Origin: Christensenella hongkongensis
GTDB lineage: Bacteria; Bacillota; Clostridia; Christensenellales; Christensenellaceae
DNA: 64,000 bases
Assembly: GCF_000981035.1 (NCBI RefSeq)
Contig: NZ_LAYJ01000033.1
Coordinates: forward strand, 56,513 to 120,512
Direction of reading: 5' to 3'
Position numbers and translations under genes: made by a program. The notes under the pieces are model-generated. The model did no database searches, had not been told where the DNA came from, and worked only from the letters and a program-made list of their open reading frames with translations. Position 1 is the stretch's first letter. Every line of letters begins with the position of its first letter. This document shows positions 7,640 to 16,405 of this stretch, one piece after another.

Positions 7640-9940
7640 ATGAACAAAAAAAGGCAAAAATCAAAAAAGAAAAAATGGATTATTATAAGTGCGGTTACGG
7701 CAGCAGTCGTATTGCTTGCCGTTTTTTTACTGCCGCAGTTTATGCGTGGAAATACACAGGCAGCGGGCGCTTTGACGAAAACCGCTACCGTATCTACAGG
7801 TACGATCGAAACCACCGTTGTAGGCTCCGGCAATTTGGAATCAAGCACTACAACCGACGTCAAAATTCCTGCGGGTGTCACAGTGGATTCTGTATTGGTT
7901 GAGGCCGGAGACACTGTAAAGGCCGGCGATACGTTAGCAACGCTTGAACCAGCCTCCCTGCAAAGTGCTGTTTTAAGCGCGCAGGAAAAGCTTTCCTCCA
8001 TCGACTCTGAAATCAGCAGCACAAAAGACGATACGGAATCGAAATATATTACCTCTTCCGTCAGCGGGCGCGTCAAACAAATTTACGCATCTGAAAACAC
8101 AAGCACCTATGACGTCATTACCCAAAACGGATCGCTCCTCGTGCTCTCAATCGACGGGAAAATGAAGACGACCTTTACCCCTGCCACAACAGAAGGTGTC
8201 TCCTATGGGGACAGCGTAACAGTTACACTGTCTGACGGCAGCACAGTAACCGGAACCGTTTCTGTGCTTTCCAGCTCTTCGTGCACGGTCACATTGACCG
8301 ATAACGGTCCTTCTCTTGGCGATACCGTCAGCATCTCGTCCGAGGACGGCACAGTACTTGGCAGCGGAACGCTTGAAATCAACACTCCACTCGAAATCCT
8401 CGGAGGCAGCGGCGTGGTGAGCAGCGTTGACGTTTCCCTGAATGAAAGCGTCAGCAGTGGCGATACGCTGATCACGCTGCAGGAAGCCGCCGCATCTGCG
8501 GAATATGAATCCCTTCTGGCGGAACGGGTTCAATATGAAGAATTGCTTCGCCTGTTGGTCAAATACTCCGCGACAAACAGCATTGTTGCAGATATTGACG
8601 GCAGCATAAGCGCGGTCTCTATTTCCGGCAGTACTTCAACCGATTCCTCCTCTTCCGGTTCATCTTCACAGTCGGCCGCAACCGGCGCACAGGCGATGAA
8701 AACCTCGTCGCTCCTTTCGACCGATCAGGATGAAACGAATGACGTTTCGCTTCTTTCGGCTGCAGCAGAAGACAGCAGCGATAGTATTATGCTTCTCGCG
8801 GATACACAGGTAACGTCTGTAATGCCGATCAGTGGCGTCGTAGAAATCTTTATCAACAATCCGGTTGAGCAAAATACGCCGCAGACGACGATTATGCCGG
8901 GCGTTGGCTACACCGGAAAAATCACATGGACGCCTTCTGAGCCAAAGTTTTCATCCGGCACAGCCTATATGGCAACTGTAACATTGACGGCAACCTCCGG
9001 CTACCACTTTGAGAACGACGCGCAGGTAAACGTTTCCGGCGCGCAGGTGCAAAATATTGTGGTCAGCGGTGAATCGGAAGGAAACACACTGACATTTGAC
9101 GCGGTATTCCCTGCTACGGCAGAAGGTACCCAGACAGAAAATTCCGTCGAGGCTCCGTCTGCTGCTTCTGGCACGGAAACATCCGGTTCTGGATCTATGC
9201 CAGGCGGTAACACCGGCAGCTCAGGAATGTCGGCCTCCAGCTCAGGCTCTTCCTCGTCGGTTGCCGCAACATCGGCTGCAACGTCCTCTTCCACCAGTGA
9301 CAGTGATGATTCCCTCACCTCAACAGCCTTTACGATATCGACAGGAACCGCAGACACGCTTTCCGTCGATATCGACGAACTCGATATACTGAGCATTGAG
9401 GATGGCCAGACGGCAACCGTTGTACTGGATGCTCTTCCAGATCAGGTTTTTGAGGGTACTGTGACCAAAATATCAGATGCGGGAACGGCGCAATCCGGCG
9501 TTACTACTTACCCCGTCACTATCACGCTGGCAGATACGGCAGCTTCCGGAATCAAAGCCGGGATGAACGCAACTGCCACGATTTCGATTGCTACCAGCGA
9601 AAACGTGCTTCTGATTCCTCTTGACGCACTGCAGGAATCCGCAGAGGGACAGTTTGTTTACATCGCGGGCGGCACCAGTGAAGAAGGCCTCCTCGGAGAA
9701 CGCCGCACTGTAGAAACGGGACTTTCCGACGGTACCAATGTCGAAATTACATCCGGCCTCTCGGAAGGAGAGCAGGTCGTTTATACAGACACATCCTCCA
9801 CCGAATCTTCAGTGAATACCATGTTCCAGGGAGGCATGGGCGGCGGTATGCCCGGGGGCAGCTCGGATATGGGCAGCGCAATGGGAGAACCGCCGAGCGG
9901 CGGCAACGGTGGTGGCCCGGGTAGCGCTCCCGGCAACTGA
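7640..9940 (+). CDS. MacA/YknX-like efflux adaptor (membrane fusion protein) with an inserted domain
   Basis: This is the adaptor of a MacAB/YknXYZ-type ABC efflux or export system. Residues about 13-34 form one membrane anchor after a Lys-rich cytoplasmic end. A lipoyl-like segment (IPAGVTVDSVLVEAGDTVKA) lies near 75-94, a coiled-coil stub near 110-130, and the C-terminal beta-barrel and barrel-sandwich part near 560-730 (ATVVLDALPDQVFEGTVTKI). The tail is Gly/Met-rich. The 766 residues are about double the usual 380-450. The excess is a Ser/Thr-rich linker plus a module near 420-500 (ITWTPSEPKFSSGTAYMATV) that resembles Ig-like repeats of clostridial surface proteins. CAGGAGG precedes the ATG by seven bases. 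The ATPase and permease genes follow directly. Confidence 0.9.
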   Translation: MNKKRQKSKKKKWIIISAVTAAVVLLAVFLLPQFMRGNTQAAGALTKTATVSTGTIETTVVGSGNLESSTTTDVKIPAGVTVDSVLVEAGDTVKAGDTLATLEPASLQSAVLSAQEKLSSIDSEISSTKDDTESKYITSSVSGRVKQIYASENTSTYDVITQNGSLLVLSIDGKMKTTFTPATTEGVSYGDSVTVTLSDGSTVTGTVSVLSSSSCTVTLTDNGPSLGDTVSISSEDGTVLGSGTLEINTPLEILGGSGVVSSVDVSLNESVSSGDTLITLQEAAASAEYESLLAERVQYEELLRLLVKYSATNSIVADIDGSISAVSISGSTSTDSSSSGSSSQSAATGAQAMKTSSLLSTDQDETNDVSLLSAAAEDSSDSIMLLADTQVTSVMPISGVVEIFINNPVEQNTPQTTIMPGVGYTGKITWTPSEPKFSSGTAYMATVTLTATSGYHFENDAQVNVSGAQVQNIVVSGESEGNTLTFDAVFPATAEGTQTENSVEAPSAASGTETSGSGSMPGGNTGSSGMSASSSGSSSSVAATSAATSSSTSDSDDSLTSTAFTISTGTADTLSVDIDELDILSIEDGQTATVVLDALPDQVFEGTVTKISDAGTAQSGVTTYPVTITLADTAASGIKAGMNATATISIATSENVLLIPLDALQESAEGQFVYIAGGTSEEGLLGERRTVETGLSDGTNVEITSGLSEGEQVVYTDTSSTESSVNTMFQGGMGGGMPGGSSDMGSAMGEPPSGGNGGGPGSAPGN

Positions 9941-9954
9941 AAGGAGACGACAGT

Positions 9955-10635
9955 ATGATTCAAATGAAAGACGTTTCAAAAATATATACAATAGGAAATG
10001 AAGAGCTGTACGCCCTGGATAAGGCATCGCTTACTATAAACGACGGTGAATTTGTAGCAATCATCGGTCCATCAGGCAGTGGAAAATCTACTTTGATGAA
10101 CATCATCGGCTGTCTTGACGTTGCGGACGACGGAGAATATATTCTGGACGGTCAGCCAATCGACGACTATACGGAGGACGAACTGACGCGTATTCGCAAC
10201 TTTAAGATAGGATTTGTTTTCCAGAACTTTAACCTGTTGACCAAAAACAACGCCCTTGAAAACGTCGAGCTTCCGCTGCTTTACCAGGGAGTACCACGAA
10301 AAGCGGCCAGAAGGCGTGCAATAGAGGCACTGGACCGCATGGGCCTTTCAGAACGTATTTACCACAAGCCAACGGAGCTTTCCGGCGGGCAACAGCAGCG
10401 GGTTGCAATCGCCCGTGCGCTTGTTACTTCTCCTTCCCTCATCCTGGCGGATGAACCGACGGGAAACCTGGACCACAAAACCGGTGTGGAAATACTGCAG
10501 CTTTTTTCGAAGCTGCATGCAAATGGAAATACCATCGTACTGATTACGCATGATGATGCAATCGCACGGCAGGCGCAGCGGCGCATTCGCATCTTAGACG
10601 GCAAAGTAATGGAGGATCATGACGTATGTTGTTAG
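9955..10635 (+). CDS. MacB/YknY-like ABC transporter ATPase
   Basis: This ATPase energises the efflux operon. The Walker A motif GPSGSGKST is near residues 38-46, the Q-loop VFQNFN near 87-92, the signature LSGGQQQR near 142-149 and Walker [13 protein letters not shown] near 160-171, all intact. The 226-residue length is standard for LolD/MacB-type ATPases. AAAGGAG lies nine bases before the ATG. The gene starts 14 bases after the adaptor and its last ten bases overlap the permease start, so the three genes are one operon. Confidence 0.95.
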   Translation: MIQMKDVSKIYTIGNEELYALDKASLTINDGEFVAIIGPSGSGKSTLMNIIGCLDVADDGEYILDGQPIDDYTEDELTRIRNFKIGFVFQNFNLLTKNNALENVELPLLYQGVPRKAARRRAIEALDRMGLSERIYHKPTELSGGQQQRVAIARALVTSPSLILADEPTGNLDHKTGVEILQLFSKLHANGNTIVLITHDDAIARQAQRRIRILDGKVMEDHDVCC

Positions 10636-11792
10636 AATCCTTCCGCATGGCATTTTCATCCGTATGGGCCAGCAAAATGCGCTCTTTCCTCACGATGCTG
10701 GGTATCATTATCGGAATTATGGCCGTTGTGGTACTGGTATCAATCGTGAGCAGTACCACAAGCTCGGTGACCGATACGCTTCAAACGCTTGGCGCAGATA
10801 AATTGTCTGTTTCCATCACCAACACGCGTTACCAGCCGATGACGCTAAGCGACGTCGCCGCCCTACCGGAGGAATATGACAGCATATCCCTTGCCGCGCC
10901 TTCCCTGACGCAAAGCGCAACGCTAAAAGCAGGCGACACCTCAACAACCGCATCTGTTGTGGGGACAACTTCTTCTTACGCGGACATCAACGACCTCTCC
11001 GTACAATACGGGCGATTCATAAAATCGCCGGATGTGGATAACAATTCCGCAGTAGCCGTCGTTGGAACAGATATTGCGGACGACTTGTTTGGCAGGACAG
11101 ATATTGTCGGGGAGACAATATCTGTAGATGGGCGCAGCTTTCTTGTCGTTGGTGTGCTTGCGGACGCGGGAGAGTCGATCATCGGTTCGGAGAACAGCAA
11201 CATTATCATTCCCTACACAACGGCGCAGCGTATGTTTTATGTGTCGGGCGTAACTTCCTTTACGATCACCGCGGGCAGCAGCGAGCTTGTGGATCAGGCG
11301 GAAGCAGATGTAACCACCGCCCTGATGCAACGTTTCAAGGATGAAGATGCGTTTTCCGTTATGAATCAATCCTCGATTCTCGAGTCAATGGATTCCATCA
11401 CCGATACGATGTCGCTCATGTTTGGCGGAATCGCAGGTATTTCCCTTCTCGTCGGCGGAATCGGCATCATGAACATCATGCTCGTGTCTGTTGCCGAACG
11501 CACGAGGGAGATTGGTATTCGCAAAGCCATTGGTGCGGGCAGAAAGCGCATCCTGCTTCAATTCCTGATTGAATCGCTGGTTGTGAGCACGATTGGCGGG
11601 CTGATTGGCCTTGCCGCTTCGTGGGGACTGCTCGCAATTCTGTCTGCGGCGCTCGGCACTTCTTATGTGATGTCCGGCGACGTCGCACTGCTCGCGGTTC
11701 TGTTCTCCATGGCGATTGGCATTATCTTCGGAATCAATCCGGCGAATAAGGCCGCGAAGATGCACCCGATTGAAGCGCTCAGGACAGAGTAA
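10626..11792 (+). CDS. MacB/YknZ-like ABC transporter permease (FtsX family)
   Basis: The protein has the MacB topology: one membrane segment near residues 20-42, a large extracytoplasmic MacB_PCD domain to about 265, and three membrane segments near 270-380 that form the FtsX domain (SVAERTREIGIRKAIGAGRK lies between them). At 388 residues it is the YknZ size. It overlaps the ATPase gene by ten bases and ends before a strong bidirectional terminator. Such systems export antimicrobial peptides or other amphipathic compounds; the cargo here is unknown. Confidence 0.93.
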   Translation: MLLESFRMAFSSVWASKMRSFLTMLGIIIGIMAVVVLVSIVSSTTSSVTDTLQTLGADKLSVSITNTRYQPMTLSDVAALPEEYDSISLAAPSLTQSATLKAGDTSTTASVVGTTSSYADINDLSVQYGRFIKSPDVDNNSAVAVVGTDIADDLFGRTDIVGETISVDGRSFLVVGVLADAGESIIGSENSNIIIPYTTAQRMFYVSGVTSFTITAGSSELVDQAEADVTTALMQRFKDEDAFSVMNQSSILESMDSITDTMSLMFGGIAGISLLVGGIGIMNIMLVSVAERTREIGIRKAIGAGRKRILLQFLIESLVVSTIGGLIGLAASWGLLAILSAALGTSYVMSGDVALLAVLFSMAIGIIFGINPANKAAKMHPIEALRTE

Positions 11793-11826
11793 CGCCATCG
11801 CTTTTTAATGATAAAAACTGCTATAT

Positions 11827-11854
11827 AAAAAGACCGGATTTTTCCGGTCTTTTT
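11827..11854. terminator. Bidirectional intrinsic terminator
   Basis: A 12-bp perfect stem (11827-11838 with 11843-11854) with A-run and T-run flanks lies between the converging efflux operon and the FkbM gene. Confidence 0.9.
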
Positions 11855-11857
11855 ATT

Positions 11858-12910
11858 TCATACAAAATAATAATTGGTGTCCCACGCGGGTATATAAGGG
11901 TAATGACGCAAATAAACCCTGTAATCCTCCCGCAGCCGTTTCAGCAACTGCGGAATCTCGAAAAGGTCCTCGTTTCTGTGATACGCGGAAACAAGAAGTT
12001 TTGGTTTTTGCTGCCGGATGATTTGACCTGCTCCCTTTAGAACTGCTAGTTCCTGCCCTTCCACGTCCAGCTTAATATAAGTGATCCTTTGCCCGGATAG
12101 CAAGCTGTCCAGGCTGTTTGCCTCTACCTGCCCGCCGCAATCCCCGCAGCAAGCAGAATTGCGGCCTGCCCGCTGCGAAAACCCAAGATTCCCCTGCTTT
12201 TCATGCGCGGCCAGATGAAAGCAGTCTATGCGGTCATACGCCTGCGTATTTTTCAGCAGCTTCGCAAAGTTTTTTTGGTCGGGTTCAATCGCATAAATGT
12301 AATCGTATCCCCCTGCATACCCGATAAATTCCCTTACGGTGTCGCCTGTGTATGCGCCTACGTCCACATACGTCTCATGCTCAGTTAAGGACAAAACCTC
12401 ACTGTACACAGAATCAACGCTGCATTCACAATCAAACAAATACTCCGGCTTGCCGCTTATTTTGTAATCAACCATATCGCAGAAGGTTCTTCGTGAAAAA
12501 TCATCTTCCAGCATCCCGTACGCTTCTTCAAATTGTTTTATATTTTCATCCAGAAAATCGCTGTCGAATACGCGTCCGCCGACCACCGGCACATCCGGAA
12601 CGTACAATTCCTGCTCTTCTGCAATACGTTTGACACGCGACATTACCTCTGGAAGCTGCGTTCCAAACGCAACCAGAACGACCATCTCCGCAAACCGCTC
12701 CTTTGCCTGCGCATAGTTTACGACCTGAAATCCGCGAAATTGCTGCCCCCTGCAAAATTCATCGCTTGCAAACACCCCTGCGGCTGAAATATTGCGGCGT
12801 TCCAGCTCATCAAGAATTTTATCCGCGCCGTTTCCCATTCCATAAAGCACAATCGGCTTTTTCGTATCCTCAAGCTTATTCCATAAAGAAATTGTTTCCT
12901 TCAGATCCAT
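11858..12910 (-). CDS. FkbM-family SAM-dependent methyltransferase
   Basis: FkbM enzymes O-methylate sugars or polyketides using S-adenosylmethionine. The C-terminal half carries the family pattern: ETYVDVGAYTGDTVREF near residues 178-194 as the SAM-binding loop, YAIEPDQKNF near 210, and YIKLDVEGQELAVLKGAG near 287-304. The N-terminal 150 residues contain a Rossmann-like segment (IVLYGMGNGADKIL near 20-33) that is common in clostridial FkbM proteins and may bind another nucleotide-linked ligand. AGGGG lies six bases before the ATG. It stands alone, convergent with the efflux operon; the substrate is unknown, probably a glycan. Confidence 0.85.
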   Translation of the reverse strand: MDLKETISLWNKLEDTKKPIVLYGMGNGADKILDELERRNISAAGVFASDEFCRGQQFRGFQVVNYAQAKERFAEMVVLVAFGTQLPEVMSRVKRIAEEQELYVPDVPVVGGRVFDSDFLDENIKQFEEAYGMLEDDFSRRTFCDMVDYKISGKPEYLFDCECSVDSVYSEVLSLTEHETYVDVGAYTGDTVREFIGYAGGYDYIYAIEPDQKNFAKLLKNTQAYDRIDCFHLAAHEKQGNLGFSQRAGRNSACCGDCGGQVEANSLDSLLSGQRITYIKLDVEGQELAVLKGAGQIIRQQKPKLLVSAYHRNEDLFEIPQLLKRLREDYRVYLRHYPYIPAWDTNYYFV

Positions 12911-12941
12911 TCGTTTCCCCTGTTAAAATAATATGACTATT

Positions 12942-12971
12942 TTACCACAAATCCCCGTTTTATGGTATAAT
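12942..12971 (+). promoter_or_regulatory. Promoter of the ABC-F gene
   Basis: TTACCA (12942-12947) and an extended -10 TGG-TATAAT ending at 12971 are separated by 18 bases, 38 bases before the ATG at 13010. Confidence 0.5.
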
Positions 12972-13009
12972 GAACAAACTTGGGTAAAAAACAGTAAATG
13001 GAGTAAAAA

Positions 13010-14611
13010 ATGATTACAGTAACGAATTTGAGTCTTAATTTTAGCGGAACAAATCTTTTTTCGGGGGTGAACCTTAAATTCACGCCCGGAAACTGTTATG
13101 GTATTATCGGTGCAAACGGTGCGGGCAAATCGACTTTCCTGCGTATCCTGTCCGGCGATCTGGAATCAACCACAGGAGACGTACACATTCAGGAAAACAC
13201 TCGTATGTCCGTACTGAAGCAGGATCACTTTGCATTTGATGAGTATACGGTATTGGAAACAATTATGATGGGCAATCCGCGTCTTGCGGAAATCACAAAA
13301 GAAAAGGATGCGCTGTATGCAAAACCGGATTTTTCGGATGAGGACGGCATTCGTGCCGGCGAGCTGGAAGGCGAATTTGCGGAGCTCAACGGCTGGGAAG
13401 CAGAATCCGACGCATCCAAACTGATACAGGGGCTTGGGCTTTCTGAAGACATCCTTTATCAAACCATGTCTTCCCTGCCGGACAATGAAAAAATCAAGGT
13501 ATTGCTCGCACAGGCGCTGTTTGGCAAGCCGGACATAATCCTGCTTGACGAGCCGACTAACCATTTAGACGTTGCAAGCGTGCACTGGCTGGAAGATTTC
13601 CTGATGGATTATGAAGGAACCCTCATCATCGTATCGCATGACCGCCACTTTCTCAACACAGTATGTACGCACATGGTGGACATCGATTACAGCAAAATCA
13701 AAATGTATGTGGGCAACTACGAATTCTGGTACGAATCAAGCCAGCTGATACAGAAGATGATGCGCGACCAGAACAAAAAGAATGAAGAAAAGGCAAAGGA
13801 ATTGCAGGCGTTTATCCAGCGCTTTTCCGCAAACAAATCAAAGTCACGGCAGGCAACCTCGCGTAAAAAGCTTTTGGATAAGCTGGAGTTTGAGGAAATG
13901 CCCGCCTCTTCGCGCCGGTATCCGTTTGTCGGTTTTACGCCTGACCGCGAGATCGGAAAGGAAGTATTGACCGTTGAAAACCTTTCCAAAACGATTGACG
14001 GCGAAAAGGTACTGAGCAATGTAAGCTTTGTGATGGGCCGTGAAGACAAGATTGCTTTCCTTGGAGATACTGAAATCGCTGCGACCACGCTTTTCCAGAT
14101 ATTGATGGGAGAGATGGAGCCGGACGAAGGAACGTTTAAATGGGGCGGTACAACGTCCCAGTCTTACTTCCCCAAAGATAATTCGTCGTTCTTTGACGAG
14201 TGCGACCTGAATATTCTCGATTGGCTTCGTCAATATTCAAAGGATACGACAGAAACATACCTGCGTGGTTTTTGCGGACGTATGCTTTTCTCCGGCGAGG
14301 ATGTTTTCAAAAAGGTAAACGTGCTTTCCGGCGGCGAAAAAGTCCGTTGCATGCTTTCGCGTATGATGATGTTTGGTTCGAATGTCCTTGTTCTGGACCA
14401 GCCTACCAACCATCTGGACCTTGAGTCGATCACAGCGGTAAATAATGGTCTTGTTGATTTTAAGGGCGCGGTGTTGTTTGCATCGCATGACCACGAATTT
14501 ATCGATACGGTTGCAAACCGCATTATCCGCTTTACCCCGGACGGCTTGCTTGACAAGCAGGGAACCTACGAAGAATTTATCGAGCAATACGGCGGCGGCA
14601 ATATCTACTGA
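13010..14611 (+). CDS. ABC-F family ATPase (YkpA/YbiT-like)
   Basis: ABC-F proteins have two ABC domains and no membrane part; they act at the ribosome E site in translation or antibiotic protection. Domain 1 has Walker A GANGAGKS near residue 37 and Walker B IILLDEPTNHLD near 181. Domain 2 has signature LSGGEKVRC near 441 and Walker B VLVLDQPTNHLD near 458. In domain 2 the Walker A is atypical (FLGDTEIAATT instead of GxxGxGKS) and Walker B reads DQ rather than DE, as in the YkpA/YbiT subgroup. The linker region near 250-300 is Lys-rich. The 533-residue length fits. GGAG lies six bases before the ATG. Confidence 0.9.
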   Translation: MITVTNLSLNFSGTNLFSGVNLKFTPGNCYGIIGANGAGKSTFLRILSGDLESTTGDVHIQENTRMSVLKQDHFAFDEYTVLETIMMGNPRLAEITKEKDALYAKPDFSDEDGIRAGELEGEFAELNGWEAESDASKLIQGLGLSEDILYQTMSSLPDNEKIKVLLAQALFGKPDIILLDEPTNHLDVASVHWLEDFLMDYEGTLIIVSHDRHFLNTVCTHMVDIDYSKIKMYVGNYEFWYESSQLIQKMMRDQNKKNEEKAKELQAFIQRFSANKSKSRQATSRKKLLDKLEFEEMPASSRRYPFVGFTPDREIGKEVLTVENLSKTIDGEKVLSNVSFVMGREDKIAFLGDTEIAATTLFQILMGEMEPDEGTFKWGGTTSQSYFPKDNSSFFDECDLNILDWLRQYSKDTTETYLRGFCGRMLFSGEDVFKKVNVLSGGEKVRCMLSRMMMFGSNVLVLDQPTNHLDLESITAVNNGLVDFKGAVLFASHDHEFIDTVANRIIRFTPDGLLDKQGTYEEFIEQYGGGNIY

Positions 14612-14616
14612 TATGG

Positions 14617-14648
14617 AAAAAGCTGTCTTGTTTCCAGGACAGCTTTTT
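14617..14648. terminator. Intrinsic terminator between ABC-F and ABC exporter genes
   Basis: An 11-bp stem (14617-14627 with 14638-14648) with A and T flanks serves both convergent transcripts. Confidence 0.85.
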
Positions 14649-14659
14649 TATTTGCTTTC

Positions 14660-16405
14660 TTATTCAGCCTGTTCAAACTGGCTGTTGTAAAGTCCGGCAT
14701 AAAAGCCGCCTTTTTCGATCAATTCACGATGTGTTCCCTGCTCTACGATGCTCCCCTCATTCATTACAAGGATACAATCCGCCTCGCGTATGGTGGAAAG
14801 CCTGTGTGCCACAACAAAGCTGGTGCGCCCTTTCATCAGCTTTTCAAAGGCCCGCTGTATTTGCATTTCCGTGCGCGTGTCAATGCTGCTTGTCGCTTCG
14901 TCAAGAATCAGCATCGGCGGCTGAACCAGCATCACCCGTGCAATGCACAAAAGCTGCTTTTGCCCTTGGGATATGTTTCCGCCGTCTTCCGAAATAATCG
15001 TGTCATAACCATCCGGCAGGCGTTTAATAAAACTATGCGCATGCGCCGCTTTTGCGGCTTCTACGATCTCTTCCTCCGTAGCATCCGGTTTGCCGTAAGC
15101 AATATTATCGCGCACACTGCCCGCAAACAGCCACGTTTCCTGCAACACCATGCCATAAAGCGCACGCATGGAATTGCGCGTCATCGCTTTGATCTGCCTA
15201 CCGTCAATACTGATTGTGCCGCTGTCTACATCGTAAAAACGCATCAACAAATTGATGATCGTAGTTTTTCCGCTTCCTGTTGGTCCTACGATTGCCACAC
15301 GTTCGCCTGATCTTGTATGCACGGTAAGTCCTTCGATCAGCTTCCTGTCCGGAACATAGGAGAAGGACACATTTTCCATGCTTACGTTTCCATTGCTTGT
15401 CTCTACGACTACAGCATCCGGACTGTCCGGCGCTTCAAGCGGCTCGTCCAACACCTCAAACACCCTGCGCGCCGAAGCGAGGGCGGTTTGCAGCTCCGTT
15501 ACGACGCCGGATATCTCGTTAAAGGGCTTGGTATACTGATTTGCATAAATTAAAAAACTGGATAGTTGTCCGATTGAAATACCGCCGTTCACCGCGGAAA
15601 CCGCTCCTACAATTCCTACCACCGCATAAACAATCGCATTCACAAAACGCGTACTTGGATTGGTAAGCGATGAGGCAAACTGCGATTTAACTCCACTTGT
15701 ATATAATCTGCCGTTGATCTCTTCGAAAGCATCCTGCGCCCTCTGCTCATAGCCAAAGGCTTTTACAATCTTCTGGTTTCCGACCATTTCCTCGATATAT
15801 CCGCTGAGCTCCCCTCGTACCGCAGCCTGCTCGCGAAACAGATGGAATGATCTTTTTGCGATAAAGGCAGCAACAAAAAGCGATAAAGGCGTAATCAATA
15901 CCACCACAAGCGTGATCGTCATATTAATAGACAACATAAAGAGAAGCGTGCCTACAATGGTTACAACCCCGGTAAAAAGCTGCGCAAACCCCTGCAACAG
16001 TCCATCGGAAATCTGGTCGATGTCGTTTACAACCCTGCTGATCAGGTCTCCATGGGAATGTCCGTCGATGTACTTTAACGGGATATTTTTCAGCCGCTCA
16101 AATACCGCGACACGCAAATCGCGCACTGCATGATATGTCACATGGTTGGTGCATCTTGTCATAATCCATTGGAAAAGCGCCGAAAGACCGATTGCAACGC
16201 CAATAGTCAGCAAAATCGGGACGATCTTTGCGAAGGCAACGTTGCCCGGCCCAACAATCAAATCCACCGCGTTACCAATTAAAACGGGTGTCCATAAAGA
16301 CATCGCAACGCTGAGAGCGGCACTGACCAAAGCAATTACCAGATATCCTTTATAACGTGCCAGAAAACCAACGAGCCTTTTGATCACATCCTTGTTTTTA
16401 AGCAT
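14660..16405 (-). CDS. Heterodimeric ABC exporter, consensus-site subunit
   Basis: This is a half-transporter with six membrane segments (residues about 15-320) fused to an ABC ATPase. Walker A GPTGSGKTT is near 375, and Walker B LILDEATSSID near 497 keeps the catalytic glutamate. The signature reads ISQGQKQL rather than LSGGQ, the degenerate form. Its partner, encoded just upstream with an 8-base overlap, has the opposite pattern, so the pair should form an asymmetric BmrCD/TM287-288-type exporter. The family exports drugs or lipids; the cargo is unknown. The gene ends at the bidirectional terminator at 14617-14648. Confidence 0.93.
   Translation of the reverse strand: MLKNKDVIKRLVGFLARYKGYLVIALVSAALSVAMSLWTPVLIGNAVDLIVGPGNVAFAKIVPILLTIGVAIGLSALFQWIMTRCTNHVTYHAVRDLRVAVFERLKNIPLKYIDGHSHGDLISRVVNDIDQISDGLLQGFAQLFTGVVTIVGTLLFMLSINMTITLVVVLITPLSLFVAAFIAKRSFHLFREQAAVRGELSGYIEEMVGNQKIVKAFGYEQRAQDAFEEINGRLYTSGVKSQFASSLTNPSTRFVNAIVYAVVGIVGAVSAVNGGISIGQLSSFLIYANQYTKPFNEISGVVTELQTALASARRVFEVLDEPLEAPDSPDAVVVETSNGNVSMENVSFSYVPDRKLIEGLTVHTRSGERVAIVGPTGSGKTTIINLLMRFYDVDSGTISIDGRQIKAMTRNSMRALYGMVLQETWLFAGSVRDNIAYGKPDATEEEIVEAAKAAHAHSFIKRLPDGYDTIISEDGGNISQGQKQLLCIARVMLVQPPMLILDEATSSIDTRTEMQIQRAFEKLMKGRTSFVVAHRLSTIREADCILVMNEGSIVEQGTHRELIEKGGFYAGLYNSQFEQAE

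Noticed and set aside
8147..8533. Antisense frames within the adaptor gene (8147-8533, 9001-9396)
   Set aside because: They arise from the Ser/Thr-rich codon pattern of the real gene; no initiation signals.
13166..14233. Antisense frames across the ABC-F gene
   Set aside because: They are shadow frames of a strongly conserved coding sequence.
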